A stretch of DNA of 54,061 nt from Bacteroides acidifaciens (GTDB lineage: Bacteria > Bacteroidota > Bacteroidia > Bacteroidales > Bacteroidaceae): NCBI RefSeq assembly GCF_024623065.1, contig NZ_JANJZR010000026.1, positions 1-54,061 on the forward strand, written 5' to 3'. The notes below the pieces were generated by a model. It was given only the letters and a program-made list of their open reading frames with translations, was not told the DNA's origin and did no database searches. Below, piece after piece: positions 8,616 to 17,368 of the stretch (position 1 is the first letter of the stretch; every line of letters starts with the position of its first letter). A program made the position numbers and the translations under genes.

Positions 8616-9457
8616 TGTTTCGTTGCCTTGTTTTCAAGTTTCATCTGTTCCTCCTGGCCGTTGCGGGCTACTACACGCACATCGCTGAGTTTTCCGAAAT
8701 CGGTAGCCAGCTTGATTTTCAACAGATAGGATAGTCCGTCGTTGGAGTCGGCCATGTCATCTACCGTACCTACCATGATACCCTCCGGGAATACGGTTGA
8801 GAAACCACTGGTCACTACTGTATCTCCCAAATTGAATTCCGCATGGCGGGGCAGGTCTTTCAGATAGGCGTAGCGCGAATCCCCGTGCTCCCACTTCAGA
8901 TAACCGAAGTAATCACTGCCTATTATCTTACAACTTATATTGGACTTGCTGTTCAACACAGAAATCACGACCGAATAGGACGGAGATGTCTCATACACAA
9001 TACCTACAATACCATTGCCGTCTACCACTCCCATCTCGGGACGGATGCCGGAAGAAGAACCCTTATCAAGGGTAATGTAGTTATCAGGCTGTGTCAGACT
9101 GTTCTTTATCACATGCGCCTTAAACAGTTGGTAATCATTCTGCGGCATTTGGCGGATACTGCTGACTGTCACCGAATCGACCTGACGTTCTTTCAACGCT
9201 TTCTCCAGGTTTGTGATTTGCTGTTCAAGCAGCATGTTGCGGTCCAGCAAGTCTTCATTGACCGATTTCAGATGAAAATAAGAGGAAATACCTCCCGAGA
9301 CTTCATAAACCGCCCCCACAACCGTATTGGCAGAAGTAAAATAGCTACTCTGCTGATAGCGGTTGAACCGAAATAACAAAACAAAACTGGCTACCTCTAA
9401 TATGATAAAGAGAAACCAGTAATTGTATTTCAGAAGGAAGTTTATTAAATTCCTCAT
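8612..9457 (-). CDS. mreC: Rod shape-determining protein MreC
   Basis: Bitopic membrane protein that links cytoplasmic MreB to the periplasmic wall enzymes. The 281-residue protein has a membrane segment at about 13-31, then a coiled-coil stretch (about 65-95, NEDLLDRNMLLEQQITNLEK) and the beta-barrel-like MreC domain with YITLDKGSSSGIRPEMGV and GIVGIVYETSPSYS. It begins 7 bp after mreB and overlaps mreD by 4 bp. Confidence 0.95.
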   Translation of the reverse strand: MRNLINFLLKYNYWFLFIILEVASFVLLFRFNRYQQSSYFTSANTVVGAVYEVSGGISSYFHLKSVNEDLLDRNMLLEQQITNLEKALKERQVDSVTVSSIRQMPQNDYQLFKAHVIKNSLTQPDNYITLDKGSSSGIRPEMGVVDGNGIVGIVYETSPSYSVVISVLNSKSNISCKIIGSDYFGYLKWEHGDSRYAYLKDLPRHAEFNLGDTVVTSGFSTVFPEGIMVGTVDDMADSNDGLSYLLKIKLATDFGKLSDVRVVARNGQEEQMKLENKATKQ

Positions 9458-9464
9458 CCCTGAC

Positions 9465-10487
9465 TTATCTCATTAAGAAGGAGAAACGGTCTACATTCTT
9501 TAACGCAACTCCTGTACCTTTGGCAACAGCGTGCAAAGGGTCTTCCGCAATGTGGAAAGGAATATTGATCTTATCAGTCAACCGCTTGTCCAATCCACGA
9601 AGCAATGCACCGCCACCGGAAAGATAAATACCATTGTGCACAATATCCGCATAGAGTTCGGGCGGAGTGCTCTCCAATGCGCTCAGAATAGCTGTTTCAA
9701 TCTTCGAAATTGATTTCTCCAGACAGTGAGCCACTTCCTGATAGCATACGGGTACTTCCATCGGAAGAGCCGTGATACGGTTCGGACCGCGAACGATATA
9801 ATCTTCGGGAGCACCTTCGCCCAATTCGGTCAAGGCTGCCCCTACGTTTATCTTGATACGTTCCGCCATACGCTCGCCGACTTTCACATTGTGCTGACGG
9901 CTCATGTATTCGCGAATATCTGCGGTCAGGTCATCACCGGCAACACGGATGGAGTTGTTGGATACGATACCGCCTAAAGAAATTACAGCAATTTCCGTTG
10001 AACCGCCACCTATATCAACGATCATGTTCCCTTCCGGCGCTTCCACATCGATACCGATACCGATTGCCGCAGCCATCGGTTCGAAAATCAGATAAACGTC
10101 ACGTCCGCCGGCATGTTCGGCAGAGTCACGGACAGCACGGAGTTCGACTTCCGTACTTCCCGAAGGAACACCAATCACCATACGGAGAGAGGGTGAAAAC
10201 AAGTGGTTGCGGGTATTCACCCGCTTAATCAGACCACGCATCATCTGCTCGCAAGCATAGAAGTCGGCAATTACACCGTCCCTCAACGGACGGATGGTAC
10301 GTATGTTTTCGTGGGTCTTTTCATGCATCAACTTCGCCTTTTCCCCAACGGCAATCATCTTATCAGTACGGCGGTCCAAAGCTACAACCGAAGGCTCATC
10401 CACCACGATCTTTCCATTCGTGATGATGATGGTATTGGCTGTACCCAAGTCCATCGCAATTTCTTGTGTAAAAGAAAACAATCCCAT
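9465..10487 (-). CDS. mreB: Rod shape-determining actin homologue MreB
   Basis: Actin-like ATPase that forms filaments under the membrane and steers side-wall synthesis. The 340-residue protein has the phosphate-1 motif DLGTANT near residue 13 and the MreB signature RPLRDGVIADF. It also has the IDIGGGSTEIAV-type phosphate-2 loop (here VDIGGGSTEIAV) and the adenosine motif LSGGGALLRGLD near the C-terminus. It lies 16 bp downstream of purH, so it is probably expressed from the purH promoter. Confidence 0.97.
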   Translation of the reverse strand: MGLFSFTQEIAMDLGTANTIIITNGKIVVDEPSVVALDRRTDKMIAVGEKAKLMHEKTHENIRTIRPLRDGVIADFYACEQMMRGLIKRVNTRNHLFSPSLRMVIGVPSGSTEVELRAVRDSAEHAGGRDVYLIFEPMAAAIGIGIDVEAPEGNMIVDIGGGSTEIAVISLGGIVSNNSIRVAGDDLTADIREYMSRQHNVKVGERMAERIKINVGAALTELGEGAPEDYIVRGPNRITALPMEVPVCYQEVAHCLEKSISKIETAILSALESTPPELYADIVHNGIYLSGGGALLRGLDKRLTDKINIPFHIAEDPLHAVAKGTGVALKNVDRFSFLMR

Positions 10488-10503
10488 TCTTAATTCTTAT
10501 TTT

Positions 10504-12027
10504 TTAGTGTTTAAAATGACGGATACCAGTAGTCACCATCGCCATACCGTGCTCATTGCAATAAGCAAATGACAGGTCGTCTTTTACCGAACCTCCCGGT
10601 TGGATAACAGCCGTAACACCTTCCTTATCCGCAATTTCCACACAGTCGGGGAAGGGGAAGAAGGCATCCGAAGCCATCACTGCACCATTCAGGTCGAAAC
10701 CAAATGATTTAGCTTTTTCAATTGCTTGTTTCAATGCGTCTACACGTGAAGTCTGTCCTACACCGCTTGCAAGAAGCTGTTTGCCTTTTGCCAATACAAT
10801 GGCGTTGGACTTGCTGTTCTTCACAATTTTGTTGGCAAACAACATATCTTCCACTTCTTCCGGAGTAGGAGCTTTGTCTGTCACGGTTTTCAGGTCGGCT
10901 ACCGTTTCAATATTAGTATCTTTATCCTGCACCAACACGCCGTTCAACAAGGCACGGAATTGCTTCTTCGGCAATTTGGCTTCCTTGCGGACGAGGATGA
11001 TGCGGTTCTTTTTCTGTCCCAGGATTTCGAGTGCATCCACATCATAATCCGGTGCTATAATCACTTCGAAGAAAATCTTGTTGATTTCTTCGGCTGCTTC
11101 CTGGTCGATAACACCGTTGGTAATCAGCACGCCGCCGAAAGCAGAAACCGGGTCACCTGCCAATGCGTCTTTCCATGCTTCCAATACGGTAGGGCGTGAA
11201 GCCAGACCACAAGCATTGTTATGTTTCAGAATAGCGAAAGTAAGGTCATCGAATTCGTCAATCAAGTCAACGGCCGCGTTGATGTCGAGAAGATTATTAT
11301 AAGAGATTTCTTTTCCGTGAATCTGGTCGAACATTGCTTCCAGATTTCCGTAGAAATAACCTTTCTGATGCGGGTTTTCACCGTAACGGAGTTGCTTTTG
11401 ATTGTTCACTGAACAACGGAAAGCAGAGCCTTCGCCGGCATCGAAATAATTGAAGATAGCCGAGTCGTAGTGGGAAGAAACGGCAAACGCTTCTTTGGCC
11501 ATCCAGCGGCGTTCTTCAAGTGAAGAAGTGGCACCGTGCTCCATCAACATATCCAACAATGGTTTGTATTGAGCTTGAGAAGCTACGATGATTACATCAT
11601 TATAGTTCTTGGCTGCGGCACGAATCAGAGAGATTCCGCCTATATCGATTTTTTCAATAATGTCTGCTTCAGATGCACCGGAAGCTACGGTAGCTTCGAA
11701 CGGATACAAGTCAACAATTACCAAATCTATCTCGGGAATTTCATATTTCTCAATCTGTTGCATATCCTGTTCCAGTCCGCGACGGCAAAGGATACCTCCG
11801 AAGATTTTCGGATGTAATGTCTTTACCCGACCACCGAGGATAGAAGGGTAAGTAGTCAAATCTTCCACCGCCTTACAGGGATATCCCAATGATTCAATAA
11901 ACTGGCGAGTCCCGCCTGTTGACAGAAACTCTACTCCCTCTTCATGAAGTTTGGTAATAATTTCGTCCAAACCTTCTTTGTGGTATACAGATACCAATGC
12001 TGTTTTTATTCTTTTAGACTCTGACAT
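10504..12027 (-). CDS. purH: Bifunctional AICAR transformylase/IMP cyclohydrolase
   Basis: Catalyses the last two steps of IMP synthesis: formyl transfer from 10-formyl-THF to AICAR, then ring closure. The 507-residue protein starts with the MGS-like cyclohydrolase domain (residues about 5-150, TALVSVYHKEGL, STGGTRQFIESLG). The AICARFT domain follows, with the KHNNACGLA motif holding the catalytic Lys-His pair. I chose the ATG at 12027 (MSESKRIK). A 10-residue extension to 12057 would need a TTG start and would run into the promoter box at 12055-12062. It is the first gene of a six-gene unit that continues into the rod-shape genes. Confidence 0.96.
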   Translation of the reverse strand: MSESKRIKTALVSVYHKEGLDEIITKLHEEGVEFLSTGGTRQFIESLGYPCKAVEDLTTYPSILGGRVKTLHPKIFGGILCRRGLEQDMQQIEKYEIPEIDLVIVDLYPFEATVASGASEADIIEKIDIGGISLIRAAAKNYNDVIIVASQAQYKPLLDMLMEHGATSSLEERRWMAKEAFAVSSHYDSAIFNYFDAGEGSAFRCSVNNQKQLRYGENPHQKGYFYGNLEAMFDQIHGKEISYNNLLDINAAVDLIDEFDDLTFAILKHNNACGLASRPTVLEAWKDALAGDPVSAFGGVLITNGVIDQEAAEEINKIFFEVIIAPDYDVDALEILGQKKNRIILVRKEAKLPKKQFRALLNGVLVQDKDTNIETVADLKTVTDKAPTPEEVEDMLFANKIVKNSKSNAIVLAKGKQLLASGVGQTSRVDALKQAIEKAKSFGFDLNGAVMASDAFFPFPDCVEIADKEGVTAVIQPGGSVKDDLSFAYCNEHGMAMVTTGIRHFKH

Positions 12028-12054
12028 TGAATTGCTTATTAAGTATTTGATGTG

Positions 12055-12062
12055 CAAAGTTA
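12055..12062 (-). promoter_or_regulatory. Candidate -7 box for the purH-mre-mrdA-rodA unit
   Basis: Read on the minus strand, TAACTTTG matches TAnnTTTG exactly and lies 27 bp before the chosen purH ATG. The -33 region is not clearly TTTG. Confidence 0.5.
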
Positions 12063-12105
12063 CGAAATATTGTTTATCGTACGTAATAAATAAGGTGTGA
12101 ATTAA

Positions 12106-12147
12106 TAAAAAAAAGCGTTGACTCTTCTATATGAAAAATCAACGCTT
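12106..12147 (-). terminator. Intrinsic terminator after the M13 peptidase gene
   Basis: On the minus strand a perfect 9-bp stem, AAGCGTTGA (12147-12139) with TCAACGCTT (12121-12113), is followed directly by a run of eight T. It sits 32 bp past the peptidase stop and ahead of the purH promoter. Confidence 0.9.
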
Positions 12148-12178
12148 CTTCGCAAAGCTGGTTTCTATTCAAAAACTA

Positions 12179-14215
12179 TTACCAGATAGACACACGTTTG
12201 TCTTTAGGAACGAACATCGGGTCTTGCTCGGTAATATGAAATGCTTCATACCATGTTCCGATTTGAGGAAGTGCACCGTCTACACGCCATTTGCCTAACG
12301 AGTGAGGGTCGAGTTTGGTTAATCGGAGAATTTCTTCCGGACGGATATTTCCTGCCCACACATTAGCGTAAGCCAGGAAGAAACGTTGTTCCGGAGTAAA
12401 TCCGTCAACGATTTCCAGCGGTGCGGCAGCTGTCGCGTTCTTGAATGCCTGGTAGGAAACTTGCAGACCGCCGTGGTCGGCAATGTTTTCTCCCAAGGTC
12501 AATTGACCGTTAGCCTGTACGCCCGGAGCCACTTCGATACTGTCAAAGAAGTTAACCATCACCTGTGCCCGTTCTTCAAACTTCTTAGCGTCTTCTTCCG
12601 TCCACCAGTCTTTCAAGTTTCCGTCTTTGTCATATTGACGTCCCTGGTCGTCGAATCCGTGCGTCATTTCATGTCCGATAACGACTCCGATAGCACCGTA
12701 GTTCATCGCGTCATCTGCATTCATGTCAAAGAATGGCGGTTGCAGGATGGCTGCGGGGAAGCAGATTTCGTTGGTAGTCGGGTTATAGTATGCGTTGACA
12801 GTTTGCGGTGTCATCAGCCATTCTTCCTTGTCGACCGGCTTGCCGGCTTTGGCAATCATTTCATTGTAATCCCATTGGCTGGCACGTTCGATGTTTGCCC
12901 AGTAAGAATCGTTTTTAATCTCCAGTGCGGAGTAATCTTTCCATTTATCCGGGTAACCTATCTTTACATGGAAGGTAGCCAGTTTTTCCAAAGCTTTCTC
13001 CTTGGTCGGCTCACTCATCCATTCCAGACCTTTGATACGTTCTCCTAAAGAAGTTTGCAGGTTCTTCACCAATGTAACCATACGTTCTTTGGCGGCAGCC
13101 GGGAAGTACTTCTCTACATACATCTGTCCTACCACTTCGCCAAGTACACCATCTACAGTGCTCACGGAACGTTTCCAGCGAGGTTGCATTTCTTTCTTGC
13201 CAGACATTGTCCGGCTGTAGAAGTCGAAGTTTTGTGCTTCAAAATCGTCGCTCAGGTAAGAAGCGGCGGCATCTATCAATCCCCATTGGAGGTACAGTTT
13301 CTGATCGTCCAGTGATACGGTATTAATCACATCGGCTACTTCCTTCATGGCAGCAGGCTGACCAATGTTTACTTCTTCCAAATCTTTCAAACCGGAAACG
13401 GTGAAATAAGTATCCCAGTCAAAAGTAGGAAAGTTCTTTTTCAACGTCGCCCTATCCATCTTGTTATAGTTGGCATGAGGGTCACGCAATTCCACTTGTG
13501 AACGAGCGGCTTTCGCCAGGCGGGTTTCGATATTCATCACCGCTTTCACAGCTTTCTGTGCAGTAGCCTCATCATAACCTGCCAGCTGGAACATTTTGGC
13601 GATATGTTCCTGATATTTATTACGGATATTTTTAGTCTGCTCGTCATCCTCCAGATAATAGTCACGCTGTCCCATTCCGATACCGCCCTGATAGGTCTGC
13701 ACCATATTCATGGAACTGTTCATATCATCCGCACTTACAAACATGGTGAAGTAAGGACGGATGCCTTTCTTCTGGCTCTCAGCAATATATGCATAGATTT
13801 CGTTCTTATCCTTGAGTGCGTCGATAGCTTCCAGTTCAGCCTTAATCGGAGCTACACCTTCCTGGTTCAGCTTCACGCTATCCATTGCGATGTTGTAAAG
13901 GTCGCCCACTTTTTGAGCGGCACTGCCCGGAGCGTTATCTGTCTTCGCAGCCAGTTCGGCAATCAGTGCTTTCAATTGCTCGCGGCTGTTTTCGCGCAAC
14001 ATGTCGAATGTTCCGAAACGTGAATATTCGTCTGTCAGCGGATGGTCTTTTATCCAACCTCCACAGGCATATTGATAAAAACTTGTACCCGGCATAGCCG
14101 TGGTATCCAGATTAGCAAGGTCGATACCGGACGTCAGCACGGCCTCTTTCTTACTGTTACATCCTGTTGTCATAAGGCATACGGCAAGAATTGGTAAATA
14201 CTTGGTTACTTTCAT
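12179..14215 (-). CDS. pepO: M13-family zinc metallopeptidase lipoprotein (PepO/neprilysin type)
   Basis: Zinc endopeptidase, probably anchored to the membrane and acting on peptides in the periplasm or at the surface. I chose the ATG at 14215; the frame could extend two codons to a TTG. The 678-residue protein has a lipoprotein signal ending TTGC (Cys19) and the M13 N-terminal domain. The catalytic zinc motif HEMTH lies at about 515-519, with the second motif ENIAD (Glu576, Asp580) supplying the third ligand. The family's C-terminal aromatic W is kept (RVSIW). It follows the ABC-F gene by about 50 bp and has its own strong terminator. Confidence 0.94.
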   Translation of the reverse strand: MKVTKYLPILAVCLMTTGCNSKKEAVLTSGIDLANLDTTAMPGTSFYQYACGGWIKDHPLTDEYSRFGTFDMLRENSREQLKALIAELAAKTDNAPGSAAQKVGDLYNIAMDSVKLNQEGVAPIKAELEAIDALKDKNEIYAYIAESQKKGIRPYFTMFVSADDMNSSMNMVQTYQGGIGMGQRDYYLEDDEQTKNIRNKYQEHIAKMFQLAGYDEATAQKAVKAVMNIETRLAKAARSQVELRDPHANYNKMDRATLKKNFPTFDWDTYFTVSGLKDLEEVNIGQPAAMKEVADVINTVSLDDQKLYLQWGLIDAAASYLSDDFEAQNFDFYSRTMSGKKEMQPRWKRSVSTVDGVLGEVVGQMYVEKYFPAAAKERMVTLVKNLQTSLGERIKGLEWMSEPTKEKALEKLATFHVKIGYPDKWKDYSALEIKNDSYWANIERASQWDYNEMIAKAGKPVDKEEWLMTPQTVNAYYNPTTNEICFPAAILQPPFFDMNADDAMNYGAIGVVIGHEMTHGFDDQGRQYDKDGNLKDWWTEEDAKKFEERAQVMVNFFDSIEVAPGVQANGQLTLGENIADHGGLQVSYQAFKNATAAAPLEIVDGFTPEQRFFLAYANVWAGNIRPEEILRLTKLDPHSLGKWRVDGALPQIGTWYEAFHITEQDPMFVPKDKRVSIW

Positions 14216-14262
14216 ATTCAATATAATAATTATAGAATTATCATGCTATCTAAAAGGAAGTT

Positions 14263-16218
14263 CTAGCCTTTCACTTCTTCCAGTTCCATCGAAACCCGCT
14301 CCCACTCTTCAACAATGACATCCAACTGCTGCTTCAGTTTCTGATGTTGTTCATACAGTTTCATGTCCGAAGCTCCTTCGGGGGTTGCCATCTTCGCTTC
14401 TACGATAGCAATCGCGGATTCGGTTTCCTCTATCGAGGCTTCGCAATCCGCCACTTGGCGTTCGAGTTTCTTGATCTTCTTATTTAGTTCTTTCTGGGCT
14501 TCGTAAGAAAGCTTATTCTCCGAAGGCTGAACGGTTTCGGGTTGATTACCTTTAGCTGAAGCCGTAGGAGAAGCCGACAGTCCCGCTCCTTTCTGAAGCT
14601 CGTTCAAGCTATCTATCTTTTTCTTTTGCAAGAATTCATAGATGCCTCCAAGGTGTTCTTTTACAAGTCCACCACCAAACTCATATACTTTAGTCGCAAG
14701 CCCATCCAAAAAATCACGGTCGTGGCTGACAAGAATCACAGTTCCGTCAAATTCGCGGATAGCTTCCTTCAAAACATCTTTCGAACGCATATCCAGATGA
14801 TTGGTCGGTTCGTCCAGAATCAGTAGGTTTACGGGTTCCAGCAGAAGTTTAATCATTGCCAATCGCGTACGTTCTCCTCCGGAAAGGACTTTCACCTTTT
14901 TATCCGAAGCCTCGCCTCCAAACATGAAAGCTCCCAGTATATCACGTATCTTCAGACGGATATCTCCTGTGGCTACACGGTCGATGGTATCAAATACAGT
15001 CAGGTTCTCATCCAACATTTGTGCCTGGTTCTGCGCAAAATAACCGATTTGCACATTATGTCCGATCGTTAATTTACCTTCGAAATCTATTTCATCCATG
15101 ATACATTTCACCAAGGTAGACTTACCTTCTCCATTCTTCCCGACGAAAGCAACTTTCTCTCCCCTGTTGATAGTCAGGTTGACATCATGGAAAACGACAT
15201 GGCTGCCATACGCTTTGCGCACATCTTCGCAAATCACGGGATAGTTTCCGCTACGGCTGGCTGGAGGGAATTTTAAACGCAAGGCGGAATTATCTTCTTC
15301 GTCCACTTCGATGCGGTCTATCTTTTCCAGTTGCTTGATACGGCTTTGTACTTGTACGGCTTTCGTCGCCTTATAGCGGAAGCGTTCGATAAAGTCTTCC
15401 GTATCCTGTATTTGTTTCTGCTGATTTTCGTAAGCACGGAGTTGCTGTTCACGGCGTTCTTTACGCAGGACTACAAACTCATCGTACTTCACTTTGTAGT
15501 CGTAAATCTGACCGCAGGTGATTTCGATGGTACGGGTAGTTACGTTATTCAGGAACGCACGATCGTGGCTGACTAATACGACAGCATTGGCACGTGTAGA
15601 CAAAAAGTTTTCCAGCCATTGGATACTTTCTATATCGAGGTGATTGGTCGGCTCATCGAGCAGAAGCACGTCCGGGCGTCGTAAAAGCAATTTTGCCAAT
15701 TCGATACGCATACGCCATCCACCGGAGAATTCCGAAGTAGGGCGTTCCAAATCTTCCCGGCTGAATCCCAATCCGAGAAGTGTCCGTTCGATTTCCGCCT
15801 GAAAGTTCGTACCGCCCATCATCAGGAAGCGGTCGTTTTCATGCGTGAAACGGTCTATCAACTGGTGATATTCTTCCGAATCATAGTCTGTCCGTTCCGC
15901 CAATTCCTGATTCATCCGTTCCAGTTTTGCCTGAAGTTCAAATATATGTTCGAACGCCAGTTCCGCCTCTCCCATCACTGTCCGGCTGTCGGAAAGAATC
16001 ATGACCTGCGGCAAATATCCGATGGTTACATCTTTCGGAGTAGCTACCGCTCCGTGTGTCGGCGACTGCAAACCGGCCAATATCTTCAGCATGGTTGATT
16101 TGCCGGCGCCATTCTTGCCGACCAACGCAATGCGGTCTTTCTTATTAATTACATAGCTGACGTCCTCAAAAAGCGGCGTCGCATTAAATTCTACTGATAA
16201 TCCTTCTACTGAAATCAC
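14263..16218 (-). CDS. ABC-F family ATPase, Uup-like
   Basis: Soluble protein with two ATP-binding cassettes and no membrane domain. ABC-F proteins act on the ribosome (EttA, Uup, antibiotic-protection factors). Cassette 1 has Walker A GKNGAGKST (34-42), signature FSGGWRMR and LLLDEPTNHLD. The interdomain linker FRYKATKAVQVQSRIKQLEK follows. Cassette 2 has GKNGEGKST, LSGGERTRLA and LILDEPTNHLD. After residue about 560 comes a coiled-coil C-terminal domain typical of Uup. The 651 residues fit that group. The start is a GTG; no in-frame ATG lies just upstream. Whether it protects against a drug cannot be told from sequence. Confidence 0.93.
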   Translation of the reverse strand: MISVEGLSVEFNATPLFEDVSYVINKKDRIALVGKNGAGKSTMLKILAGLQSPTHGAVATPKDVTIGYLPQVMILSDSRTVMGEAELAFEHIFELQAKLERMNQELAERTDYDSEEYHQLIDRFTHENDRFLMMGGTNFQAEIERTLLGLGFSREDLERPTSEFSGGWRMRIELAKLLLRRPDVLLLDEPTNHLDIESIQWLENFLSTRANAVVLVSHDRAFLNNVTTRTIEITCGQIYDYKVKYDEFVVLRKERREQQLRAYENQQKQIQDTEDFIERFRYKATKAVQVQSRIKQLEKIDRIEVDEEDNSALRLKFPPASRSGNYPVICEDVRKAYGSHVVFHDVNLTINRGEKVAFVGKNGEGKSTLVKCIMDEIDFEGKLTIGHNVQIGYFAQNQAQMLDENLTVFDTIDRVATGDIRLKIRDILGAFMFGGEASDKKVKVLSGGERTRLAMIKLLLEPVNLLILDEPTNHLDMRSKDVLKEAIREFDGTVILVSHDRDFLDGLATKVYEFGGGLVKEHLGGIYEFLQKKKIDSLNELQKGAGLSASPTASAKGNQPETVQPSENKLSYEAQKELNKKIKKLERQVADCEASIEETESAIAIVEAKMATPEGASDMKLYEQHQKLKQQLDVIVEEWERVSMELEEVKG

Positions 16219-16249
16219 TTCTGCTTCTGATTTATAACATTTTGGACCG

Positions 16250-16257
16250 CAAAGATA
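16250..16257 (-). promoter_or_regulatory. Candidate -7 box for the ABC-F gene
   Basis: TATCTTTG on the minus strand matches TAnnTTTG, 32 bp before the GTG start. A small palindrome, ATACTA-CT-TAGTAT, lies upstream at 16273-16286. No clear -33 TTTG is seen. Confidence 0.45.
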
Positions 16258-16303
16258 CTGAATATTTATTAGATACTACTTAGTATGATACGTTATGAAA
16301 AAC

Positions 16304-16334
16304 AAAAAAGCAGTCATTCTTATAAATGACTGCT
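16304..16334 (-). terminator. Intrinsic terminator after the nucleotidyltransferase gene
   Basis: On the minus strand a perfect 10-bp stem, AGCAGTCATT with AATGACTGCT around a 6-nt loop, runs into TTTTTTG. It lies 26 bp past the nucleotidyltransferase stop. Confidence 0.92.
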
Positions 16335-16359
16335 CTCTATCTTAATCAATGGCTCTTCT

Positions 16360-17271
16360 TTAGAACAACTTAGCAGGATATTCACCGGCATCAACCAATG
16401 CCTGAATCTTGTCTACTACGCTCTGACGGTCTTCCGGATAAGTCACACCGAACCACTTGCTGGTAGTATCCAGCACCTCAACCGTTGCAGTTCCGTCATT
16501 AATCAATTTATCTACCATCAATGGGATAAAGAACTCGCTCTTCAGATTTTCCATATTCTTCGGATCGCTAAGGAAAGCCTTAAAGAATTCCTGGCTGTAA
16601 GCGAAGTAATCAGGAGTGAATCCCCAGAAATTCATACTAACCGGAGTAGTGTCAGGAGTAGCTGTCCATTCGCCATTGTCATCAATGTACTTCACTTCAC
16701 CGTCCATACGTTGGATTTTTGTACGTTCTACTACAGATGTCAACAATCCTTTAGTGTCTGTACTACAGATACCGCGAGATACCGTACCGCTTTCACTCAA
16801 TGTATTTCCTACACGGAAACCTACCATCGAATAAACGTTCTTTGAATTTTCAGGAAGAGCAGAAAGGAATTTACCCATTACCTGGAAAGAATCGCGACCA
16901 TAAAAGTCATCGCAGTTGATCACTGCAAACGGTTCCTTAATCACATCAGCGCCCATCATCACTGCATGGTTAGTACCCCAAGGTTTGGTACGGTCTGCCG
17001 GGCAAGTAAAGCCTTCTGGAAGATCGTCGATTGATTGAAATACCAGTTCGCAAGGAATGTGACCTTCGTATTTGGAAATAATTTTATCACGGAAATCTTG
17101 CTCAAAATCTTTGCGGATTACAAATACAAGTTTGCCAAATCCGGCATTGATGGCATCATAGATAGAATAATCCATAATAGTTTCGCCATTAGGACCCAGA
17201 CCGTCCAATTGTTTCAAGCCTCCATAACGGCTGCCCATACCGGCTGCCAATAAGAATAAAGTTGGTTTCAT
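16360..17271 (-). CDS. NTP-transferase family nucleotidyltransferase
   Basis: Cytoplasmic enzyme of the sugar-1-phosphate nucleotidyltransferase fold, which joins a sugar phosphate to an NTP to make an activated sugar. The 303-residue protein opens with LLAAGMGSRYGGLKQ (7-21), the nucleotide-binding loop, followed by GPNGETIMDYSIYDA. Next come PWGTNHAVMMG and the metal-binding INCDDFYG. It lacks the left-handed helix domain of the larger bifunctional enzymes. The sugar and the nucleotide cannot be assigned. It has its own promoter and terminator and so appears monocistronic. Confidence 0.85.
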   Translation of the reverse strand: MKPTLFLLAAGMGSRYGGLKQLDGLGPNGETIMDYSIYDAINAGFGKLVFVIRKDFEQDFRDKIISKYEGHIPCELVFQSIDDLPEGFTCPADRTKPWGTNHAVMMGADVIKEPFAVINCDDFYGRDSFQVMGKFLSALPENSKNVYSMVGFRVGNTLSESGTVSRGICSTDTKGLLTSVVERTKIQRMDGEVKYIDDNGEWTATPDTTPVSMNFWGFTPDYFAYSQEFFKAFLSDPKNMENLKSEFFIPLMVDKLINDGTATVEVLDTTSKWFGVTYPEDRQSVVDKIQALVDAGEYPAKLF

Positions 17272-17324
17272 AAATTGTGTAATATTAAAAGGTTAGTGAT
17301 GTCAACGGCATCAGATTTCGTTTG

Positions 17325-17354
17325 CAAATGTACAAAAACTTTCTTTGTTTCAAG
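17325..17354 (-). promoter_or_regulatory. Candidate promoter for the nucleotidyltransferase gene
   Basis: On the minus strand TACATTTG (17332-17325) fits the -7 box. A TTG at 17353-17351 lies about 18 bp upstream in the -33 position. The -33 half falls inside the tamL terminator hairpin. Confidence 0.5.
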
Positions 17355-17364
17355 ACAAAGAAAG
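17334..17364 (-). terminator. Intrinsic terminator after tamL
   Basis: A perfect 9-bp stem, CTTTCTTTG with CAAAGAAAG around an 8-nt loop, is followed on the minus strand by TTTTTG. It begins a few bases after the tamL stop. Confidence 0.85.
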
Positions 17365-17368
17365 AACA

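Noticed and set aside
10203..10572. Several plus-strand open frames over mreB, purH and other genes
   Set aside because: They mirror real genes on the other strand, lack family features and have no start context.
14222..14262. Promoter for the M13 peptidase gene in the short gap after the ABC-F gene
   Set aside because: No TAnnTTTG box is present in the 41 bp, so co-transcription with the ABC-F gene is more likely.
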